Positions 56,293 through 64,000 of a stretch of 64,000 nt of DNA are shown here, piece after piece; within the stretch, counting starts at the first letter, position 1; every line of letters starts with the position of its first letter. The stretch lies in assembly GCA_023053575.1 (NCBI GenBank), contig JAKZAP010000007.1, positions 27,739,464 through 27,803,463 on the forward strand. The letters run 5' to 3'. The position numbers and the translations under genes were made by a program. The notes below the pieces were generated by a model. That model was not told the origin of the DNA. It was given only the letters and a program-made list of their open reading frames with translations, and did no database searches. This DNA is from Branchinecta lynchi (lineage: Eukaryota; Arthropoda; Branchiopoda; Anostraca; Branchinectidae).

Positions 56293-58424
56293 GTCAGTAG
56301 ATAATTGTTCGATTATACAACTTAACAAAATGCCGGGACAAATCCTTCTATATTTTTCATGTAGGGGGACCAGGGGTGTTAGTTTGGGAAATTTTTGGGA
56401 TTTTTCTCGCTGGGTTCTAATACGTATAGGAAAATAGGGAGGAGCGACTATATTACGTAGTCGAGGAACTGAGAGGAATTTAACAAGTAGTTTCGGAATT
56501 GCAATAGAGGGGGATGATTATTTTAAAATATTTTCTATGTGAGAATCTCGTTTTAGATAATTAGTAACAGTAACTTGGAGTAGTTTAACTTTCTAACGGG
56601 GATTTCAGGGGAAAAAGAAACGCATGGCTAGATTTAATTGTCATATTGACGAAGAGTTTAATTTTGTTTGCGACAGAGCAGCTTCCAAAGAATCAGATCT
56701 TTATCGTACGCTCTAAAGGATGACTCATCACTTAGATTTTTGTCAGCTGAATCGCTTTCCATTTTGTAGTGTCAGAGATCGGGCTTTGCCACTGTTTGGG
56801 AGTTTAGGTTGCTAAGAGGCTCTGCTTCAACGACGGCTTTGAAGCGAGTAAGGTAGGATCGTTTTTCCTCGTTACGCTTGATTCTTTCTGTTTTGCATTT
56901 ACTACGGTCTCCGGGCTTTCAGTACTAAAACACTCACAACCCTCAATTTCTTCTAATACCGTTCTGTTTTTCTTTTTCAGCGTTTATTTTGTGTGAGTAT
57001 GTACTGTGCTAATGCCTAACTAATAAGCTGCGCGTGATGAAATCATGCATTCATTTTGTTGCCTGTAAATGCGATGTTGAAGAAGAGGATGGGATATTTA
57101 TAAACACATCTTCAATTTTTCTTAACAAACTGTGAACTTGTGAAGTTTGCTGCTGAATATCTTGTGCCCAGCCACTTCTGATAAGTACTGCCAAATTGCA
57201 AAATCAAGGCCCAAATCTTCCTTGCTTTTTTTTTTGTTCCAAGCCTACAAGGAGAAAGTGGCGCGTGTCTTACCGGAACCAGGATCCATTCCCTTATTCA
57301 CGCTTTAATGCATCACCAATTACCCTGTGGAGAAATGCTGGTTATTGACCAAATGGGAAGGCTCAGTACCGGCTGCTATACGAAAGAACCGCGAAAAGAA
57401 AAGTGTTGGTAATATTACCTTAAAAGAACCAAGACTGTAATACCCATTGTGAAGACGGAGTATGATCGAGTTGGAACCGCAAATAATATGTGATAGTGAT
57501 TTTAGATAAAATCCTCAAGGGAAAAAATTTGCTGAGAACACAAAATCCAGGTTTACCGAACGGATCTTCTGCACTTACGTCGCGAAATTGAAACAAAAAC
57601 TCAACTGTTGTATGAAATTGGTGATGGTGCTCCGTCGAACTTCTGCCCGTAACCGCCCGACACTTATTTTCTGTTCGGATCATAATGGTGTGGTTCACAA
57701 GAGACAAAAGGTAGCGGTGTCCCGAGAGCTGATGGCTTTATCCGCTGTAAGTAGGTATAGGCCTAATAATGTGATTCGTATAAAAAATAACGTCTTGATG
57801 GGACTTGCGCTGCAAATCACTAGCATCTAAGATAGCTTGCGTACAAAATAAGACTCAAACTTCAGAGCTCATCGTCCACCTAAAAATTTGATATTTGATG
57901 ACGTTTTTAAACCTGTCGGGTTCCGACAAATCGGCAGAAAGGACTGTGGTAATCGAACACAGTATGTTTGGTTTTCAGCCTGTTTTTTATTTTATTATTA
58001 AAGGTTTCTAATGGTTTCAGATATATATTTTCCCCAGTATCTGCAGTGGCCAAGTTTCTTTTCTCAAGAATTTCGTTTTACACTAATAGGCTGTGATGAT
58101 AGAAGCCAGGTGCCAACCATTTGTTGTTTTGATAACATCCGGAGTTCTAAAGCCATGCGTCATTTGGCAGGACGCGAAAGATCTCACGATTTGGGTCTTT
58201 CAGGCACGGCCAGACATTAGTTGCCTTTCTAGTCCTGCGTGTCGTGGTTAAATACTGAGAAATCATACGGCGCCTCAACACGAACAATGACGAGATCAGG
58301 AAGTTTGAAGTTACCCTGAAACTGCAAGGCCTTAGTAGCTAGCAAGTTCGAAGTTTACATGCGACGTTGATTAAAATACGACCGGGGAAGGATCGCCGGA
58401 CTCGTAAAAACGGCTAACACCCAA
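56293..58424. other. Probable Shisa intron, unassigned
   Basis: No repeat family recognised. A possible 12-bp microexon at 56981-56992 is discussed in the findings. Confidence 0.35.
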
Positions 58425-58495
58425 AATGCCCATGGGTCAAAATGCCCACCATAAATGCCCGCCACTCACAATACCCACGGTCCAGAATTCTCACG
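58425..58495 (-). repeat. T3 array, inverted copy
   Basis: Units aatgcccatgggtcaaaatg, cccaccataaatgcccgcca and ctcacaatacccacggtcca, inverse of the array at 51500-51675. Confidence 0.65.
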
Positions 58496-59639
58496 GTTGA
58501 CCTGCTCTCGCTTCAAAATGTTCGGCATAAATCGAAGAATAGGCTTAGGCCATTTGTTAGGCTGAAATTAAATAGAAGTCTTGGAAGAACGAATTAAAAA
58601 GAAATTACCAAATATTTAGTTATATTTTTCTATTTCTTACTACTTTGCCATTACTATGATACTACACTAATTTGTATTGCTCTTACCTTGTTCTCTTGTT
58701 AAGATTTATTTTAAGCTTGTCCATTTGCTTGCAGTCGGGTCGCATTTCCAATGGGACTATAAATTCTGTTGAGGTTTTATAAATGCAACCAGGAGCGGAA
58801 CATAACAGATTCTCGAGAACCTTACTGACTAAGGTACTTACTAGACTGTCCCACCGTCTTATCAAGTTCGGGTTAGGACTGGGCACAATTATTTAGCTGA
58901 AGGAAGTATAATAGTTTGTTCTACAAGGATAAACAACTATAACATCAACATACTAGAAATCTTTTTTCTGAATAACCCACAGTAAAAGTAATTCCATTTA
59001 TAACTTTAATGCCAGGGTAAGACTCTTCTCTGTGATTTTTTTATCGTGTAAAGTTTTTTACTGACTTTAAATTTACTGACTGATTGTAATATGTACCCAC
59101 TTCACTCTAAAAAGTGAGTAGCATGCTGGAAAGAAAGTTTGATTAGCTCAACCGAACCGAAGCACTGACTTCGGTTCAGCCATGGTATCTTATCCTCTCC
59201 ACTCCCAAGTCCTCCCTCCCCCCTATCAAATTGTTAGAGGTCGACCAGAACGAGTGGTAAGTTCTAAGGTTCCCAAGCTCTGCCCCGTACCTACAAAACA
59301 CGGTAGATATGCAAAAAGTTTTGTTCCCGAGTTCGTGAAACATTTTAACGAAGTTTGAATTTTTAAGCGTACTGACATTTTACACATATATTGTAGTTTT
59401 TTCTGTCTGTTTGACAATAATCACAAATTTGGTTTATAACCACGATAGTCGATTTTTAAAATAAACTTTCTATCCATATATCTTTCACCTGTGTTTTGTA
59501 GTTATAGGTTTGATTGCGATCAGATTAAAATTCTAAGTAAAGAACTAGTTTATTTTTCACGTGCCATTTTCGACAGCGGAGAGAATAAAATAAAGAACTC
59601 TCGGTAGGGATTTTAGAGTCGAATCTGGTAATGTGGTGT
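58496..59639. other. Unassigned
   Basis: A short inverted repeat, accgaaccgaagcactgact / cggttcagcc, is near 59151-59180. Nothing else. Confidence 0.35.
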
Positions 59640-59830
59640 AATAGTTTAGATGACTAAGTCCAAAACACACCAGTGATTCTCAGGAAGAACAAGAAAACGT
59701 CGCCGTAACGACTCAAGCTCAACATCTAGAATCCCGTGTCAACCAATTACGGCGATCGTTGGGGACAGCAGTGGTGCCTCTTCAGGCTCTTCCGCTAGGT
59801 ACACTGCGATTTTGCCTCGGTCAGTTGCTC
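59640..59830 (-). repeat. Dispersed repeat R5, copy 3
   Basis: Contains agtgattctcaggaagaac, tcaaccaattacggcgatcg and aggtacactgcgatttt, the reverse complement of the copy at 23700-23905. Confidence 0.7.
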
Positions 59831-59929
59831 TCAGTGGTGCTCTCAGTTGGAATTAGGATCAGTTGGAAACAGGAGTTGAATGAGAAATCATTAAAGCTAA
59901 TGAAGTGGAACTACTCTTTTGATGGCACT

Positions 59930-60225
59930 TGGCCGGCACTTGCCTTTCGGCCAAGTGCCATATACGGATCACATTTCCGTCAGTCGGTCTCTCCGTCTGT
60001 CGGTTGGTTGGTCGGTCCGGTGATCGCGAGTTAGGGCACTTCCAGATGTGCTAGAAAGATGAAACTCGGCAGGCATATCAGGGACCCGATCAAACTGACT
60101 TGGAAATAGTCACTTCCCCGATTCGACAATCGTGGGGGGAGGGGAGGGAGGGGGGATCCGTAATATTGAGGCATGCATAACTTTTGAAAGAGTGATTAGA
60201 TCTAAATGAAACTTGATATGCAGAA
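59930..60225 (+). mobile_element. Family S element, head fragment
   Basis: Starts with the hairpin tggcacttggccggcacttg ... ggccaagtgcca, then the Y-rich leader (ctccgtctgtcggttggttg) and ggcaggcatatcagggaccc, the G-rich block at 60133-60155 and the first gatctaaatgaaacttgata. It stops abruptly at 60225, where GC-rich DNA begins. Confidence 0.8.
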
Positions 60226-60402
60226 AGTGCCCGACCCTCCGCGCCCGCCCGCTTCCCTCCGCAACCGCCCCGCTTCTCCCGGTATCGGCCGCTGGCCGGT
60301 GGTGCCCTCGTGTGAGACTTTTCTCACGGCGCCGCTCGCTTTCCCCGGTGCCGCCTCCCCACCCTCTGGTGCGCCCGTCGTCCTTTGCTCCGGCTTTTAA
60401 GC
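60226..60402. other. Abrupt GC-rich island
   Basis: About 175 bp of C-rich sequence (ccgcgcccgcccgcttccct; tatcggccgctggccggtgg) lies between AT-rich neighbours, with a sharp left edge at the break of a family S element. Two overlapping Pro/Arg-rich ORFs reflect composition. The origin is unknown: an inserted fragment of GC-rich DNA or an assembly artefact are both possible. Confidence 0.6.
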
Positions 60403-60984
60403 TTTTCCTATTGATTACCTATACAACAATTTAGCTCACAGGCGTAGTAGTAGCCAACGCCTTTCGTAGTATTCACTATTTTAAGGAAGGGCATGTCATT
60501 TAGGTGGGGTTTTAGCTTGTTTTAGGCTTGGGCTTTGGAAAACATTTAAAGGTAGAATCGGCACGGGAAATTCTGGAAGCTAAAAGGTGGATTAAAAAAG
60601 CATCGCGTGCTGCGCTCATTTTCACATGTTCTTGGGTAATCGCCAGTATCTAGGAAATGCTGCCGGGTTTTGCTTCCTCTGGTGATAAGGTTTCTTGAAA
60701 TTCTCGAAAATTTGGGGCCTGATCCACATTAAGAGCCACAGTTGGAAGCAGTCGAATTTTGCAGGAAAAGATAATGCGAACTTGAAAATTTCGCCTGCGG
60801 CGCTCGGTTTCATTTGACTTGGTTATAGTAGTTGGAAACTGCTGCTAGGATCGTGTCGGGCAATACACTCCAATATAGTCTAAGTGCTATTCGCAAAAGC
60901 GACACTTAGTATAGATATTATTCAGTCCAAGCTGACTGCGAATCATGTTTGATGGTTCACGACGGATGCGTTAGGTCAATTTTT
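60403..60984. other. Unassigned
   Basis: Nothing recognised. Confidence 0.3.
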
Positions 60985-61055
60985 TTAGAGCTACATTCCT
61001 GCCCTTCTTGGCAAAGGTCGTTGCAGGCTCAAGTTGGAAAATGAACTTGTTAATA
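60985..61055 (-). repeat. CCCTTGCCAAGAAGGG-type dispersed repeat, single copy
   Basis: ttagagctacattcctgccc, ttcttggcaaaggtcgttgc and ttggaaaatgaac match the inverted forms at 23040-23430 and 32860-32950. Confidence 0.6.
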
Positions 61056-61631
61056 TAGTCATTATGTATAGCTGACGCATCCGTTTTGCATTATCAAAGA
61101 TGCCTAGTTGCTGTCTAATCATCGTTCAAGCTGCCTTTTAGTGCTTGTACTTCATAATTTTCGTTTTGTGGTTGATAATTTAAAGCTCGAACTGTCAGTT
61201 TGTCGGTTAAAAATTTGGATTTACCCCCCCAGCCCAATAATGCACTTGAATCGCCCCTGGTTACGATCACCTCATTCAAATATGCGATTGGCGCAGTTTA
61301 AAAATAAAATTGCCCGGGATTTGCAAGCAAATGCTGAGACGACCGTTTTTATAACAAAGCAAAGAGGAACAAGAGGAACTTATCTTAAATATTTTTACTA
61401 TGTGATAAGCCAAAGAGACGTGTACAAGATCGACAACGCAAGACGCGCAATTTTTTCGGGAAAGTCATACTTTTTTTTTAAGTACTCCATTTTTGCCTTT
61501 CTGATTAGTACCATTAATTTTGATCGTGTGGAAACCTTGATCACGGATGATGGTCAGGAAGATTTATCTCTTCCTAATTCCGCGGACCTTGTGCTGGAGT
61601 GGGAAAGTCTCAGATAATTTTCCGTAGGAAC
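61056..61631. other. Unassigned; 169-codon ORF
   Basis: The plus-strand ORF at 61108-61617 is the longest clean one outside repeats. Its second half (RLAQFKNKIARDLQANAETT, then QRDVYKIDNARRAIFSGKSY) looks protein-like, but no motif or family is recognised and there is no clear splice or promoter context. Coding status is open. Confidence 0.3.
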
Positions 61632-62125
61632 GGAAAAAGTACCGTAACGGCTGTTGACGACATTTTTCTGCTCCTGAAATGAACTTTTCCGTCAGTGTGC
61701 AGTAAATTTTACACCACAGGAACAGGAATATTCTGTTTTTCTACCGAACTTTCATGCTGGGGTACAAGAACTCTTCGCCCGAGAACAGAAATCTTTACGT
61801 CTCAGTACGAGAATTTTCCGCCCCTTTTCAGTGAAATTTCCGTTTCTGTGCGAGAAACTTCAGTTCCTCAACAGAATACTGCTGCAGCCGAACAGGAATA
61901 TTATGTTCAGCAGCAGAAAGTTTACACTTGGGCGCAGAAACTTTTCGTTTTTACTAATTTTCCAAAATTCTGAAAATGGAAACTTCTGCTCGTGGACGGA
62001 AAGTGTATTACAGAGAATTTTCCTTCCCTGACCAAAGTTGCTTTGGCTCGCTTTTAAGAAACTGTCCGTACACGGACGAAATAAGTACTGTAACGCCTGT
62101 TGCTGACATTTTTCTGTTCTGAACG
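61632..62125. repeat. Degenerate tandem-repeat block with direct terminal repeats
   Basis: gtaccgtaacggctgttgac and gacatttttctgct at the left (61641) recur as gtactgtaacgcctgttgct and gacatttttctgtt at the right (62077). Between them, units of roughly 40 bp carry (c)ag(a)aactttc / aacaggaatatt motifs. No gene. Confidence 0.6.
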
Positions 62126-62924
62126 GTAAGTAGGGTGGAATACGCTGTATGACTGTGTGTACCGTGAACAGGATTCCACGAATGGTACGCTATCACTGCG
62201 TTTGGGTAGTTTGCCCCAGATCCGGTGATCGGACATCATGTAACGAGCTTGATTTATTTCAGCACTATGTTTATTTATTTATTAAACTGTGATAGGGCAA
62301 CGCGCTAAAACATTAAATGATGCTAGTTCTATTTTCTGTCTGACAGTCCGTCCATAATCCCTGGAACAACAGAGAATTCACGTACCTTACGCAAACCAAC
62401 TCGAGTCTTAGTGGATCGCCTGACAGGGAGTGCTAATTATATTACTATATTTGTTTACACTTTACTAGGACTACAGTTAAAAAAAAGTATTTGTATCCTT
62501 CAGCTTGGTTAGCCATATCTTAGTACTCTCACACATACTCCATCTGCTCCTCGGATGAAGCCCCTTGCACATGGAAGGATGGGTCCTGTGGTTTCATCCT
62601 CACGGGTCTAAAAATAAAATGAGATTTTCTAAGGTTTGCTTTAAGATCTGTAACCCATTTTTTCGACATTTAGCATATTTTATCTCTTTCCATAAATGTG
62701 CATCAACCAACACATGATCCCACATGCATCCACAAAGCATGAACAAAAATTAAAACATCTGGTAAGAATCTCTTAAGAAATCAACACATTGCGTCGTTCA
62801 TCGCCTAGTAAACGTATTTGATTTTTTTTTTTACCCGCGAAGCATCTTTTCTATCTGTGTGTATTTCTAATTTCTTAGGCACCACTCGATTTGAACAATC
62901 AAAAATTCAATCTCAATTGGTATG
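62126..62924. other. Unassigned
   Basis: Nothing recognised. A poly-T run at 62823-62832. Confidence 0.3.
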
Positions 62925-64000
62925 GTACACAAAGATATGTTTAACCATGTGTTAAGGGCAGACCTAATTTCTTCTATCTTTCGTGTTGAGGAAGATCACA
63001 GCGACATTGAACACCTTCCAATTTCCTTGACACTTTCTATGCCTACAATTCCGTACAATAATGCCCCAAACAAGAAAAAATGGTTCGAAAAAACAAATTG
63101 GGAAAAGGCAAACTGGGGCATGTATTTAATAACCCTTGCCTCCCTGCTGTCCACTGTGCGCGTGCATTACCATCTTCTGCAACTTAGTACCCCTTGCCCG
63201 AACAAAAAACTTGATCTGAATATTTATTATCTGAAAATAATTTCATGTCTAAAGCAAGCTGAAGCTCTGGCAATGCCCCTTGATAGATGTCGTATAAATA
63301 CTCGGAAACCATTGTGGAATATTGACCCAAGGCTTAAGCCTATAAAAAAACAAAGCGAAGTTTTGGCTTCGAATTTGGGTAGCGTGTGGCAGACCAGTCT
63401 CGGGAAAGGTTTTTGATATTAAGCAGTCAACAAAGATTTCTTACAAAAAGCAGATCAGGAAAAACCGTCTTAGTGGAGAAAATTTTCCAAAAAAAAAAGA
63501 TTGGAAAAATGTTTCAAATAGTTCAAAGTTAGATGAGCTCAATACTCTGTGTAATACTTCTTCGTCTCGATGGCTGTCACACTACTCCCAAATTTTTTCG
63601 AAGTAAAATCATTCTGTGCATTCGATGTATAGTAAGTTATTGAACAGTTGTTTACCTCGTAACCTGTCACAGCGCCAAGTTTTACCTGTTTCGTACGAGC
63701 TTATCATTAAGTCAGTGAAGCGGCTATATAGATGGTATTTCTGTTCAAAATATTCGGACTGATTGCAAAGAAATGATGTTTCATTTGCAGTTATTATTTC
63801 AAATGTGTTTGTTTAGTTCTGTAGTTCCCGACAGTTTTCTCTCTGGAACTGTTACATCAGTTTTGAAACGCGGAAAGGATGCTTCCACTTGTGCTTCGTA
63901 TCGCCCCATTACTGTCACGTGTACACTAAGCAAGATTTTTTAATGTGTTTTACTTCCGCCAATCAATGAGAGTGCATTTTACGGAGAAAATCAATTCGGG
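62925..64000 (+). pseudogene. LINE ORF2: endonuclease end, linker and start of RT (runs off window)
   Basis: The ORF to 63416 reads RVEEDHSDIEHLPISLTL, corresponding to the SDHLPI C-terminal motif of the LINE apurinic-like endonuclease, then NTRKPLWNIDPRLKPIKKQS. After a frameshift near 63370 the linker continues, and at about 63850-63940 it reads TSVLKRGKDASTCASYRPIT then LSKIF, the first RT block (..KkG....YRPITL...KI.E). Several stops (near 63604, 63760, 63818 and 63941) show that it is dead. It is probably 5'-truncated near 62925. The order endonuclease then RT and the YRPIT block fit CR1/Jockey-type LINEs. The rest lies right of the window. Confidence 0.8.

Noticed and set aside
1..64000. 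tRNA, rRNA and snRNA genes
   Set aside because: Looked for B-box-like ggttcgaatcc with paired arms and conserved rRNA blocks; partial hits (20028, 1156) lack the cloverleaf or fall in an exon.

Overview
This window is a piece of a nuclear genome from an animal, most likely a marine invertebrate. The phylum cannot be fixed from the sequence alone. The evidence is metazoan-type genes split by long introns with GT/AG junctions, no operon-like packing, an AT-leaning base composition, and a high load of LINEs, Penelope-like, Mutator-like and hAT-like elements, foldback elements and TE-borne satellites. Nearly all ORFs longer than 60 codons are chance readings of repeats.

Only two host genes can be named, both on the + strand. 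(1) An MCRS1 (microspherule protein 1) homologue: two consecutive exons, 1066-1212 and 6601-6826, encode the conserved block leading into and through most of the FHA domain. The 5' part lies left of the window and the last coding exon was not found. (2) A Shisa-family transmembrane adaptor: 51861-52041 encodes the cysteine-rich ectodomain and 56180-56292 the transmembrane helix. The signal-peptide exon and the cytoplasmic tail exon were not located. A well-formed but unidentified internal exon lies at 31285-31372.

The rest is layered mobile DNA. 0-6 kb: a tail of a 282-bp satellite element ('family S'), a hAT-like MITE, and two copies of a 1 kb non-coding element bounded by TGGGATCCCA palindromes ('family W'). 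8-16 kb: MITEs, a LINE inserted in a family S element, a second LINE with a family S array of seven units nested in its 3' end. 16-29 kb: reverse-transcriptase remnants, W copies, MITEs, and a 1.36 kb foldback element. 31-38 kb: a hAT-type MITE with a perfect 8-bp target duplication, a large inverted repeat, and a decayed TE-associated protein gene. 41-48 kb: W copies, four copies of a near-palindromic ~340-bp element, a Penelope-like GIY-YIG endonuclease, and LINE tails. 48.7-51.3 kb: two adjacent Mutator-like (MULE) elements in opposite orientation whose inverted repeats are built from short degenerate tandem repeats. 52-60 kb: more satellites and arrays inside and after the Shisa gene. 62.9-64 kb: a LINE running off the right edge.

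The most unusual theme is that several unrelated-looking families here (the MULEs, the foldback element, and two families known only from their arrays) have termini made of degenerate short tandem repeats, and that families S and W share a related leader block although the remainder of each is different. Element family names S, W, P, G, H, T2 and T3 are labels coined here, not database names.
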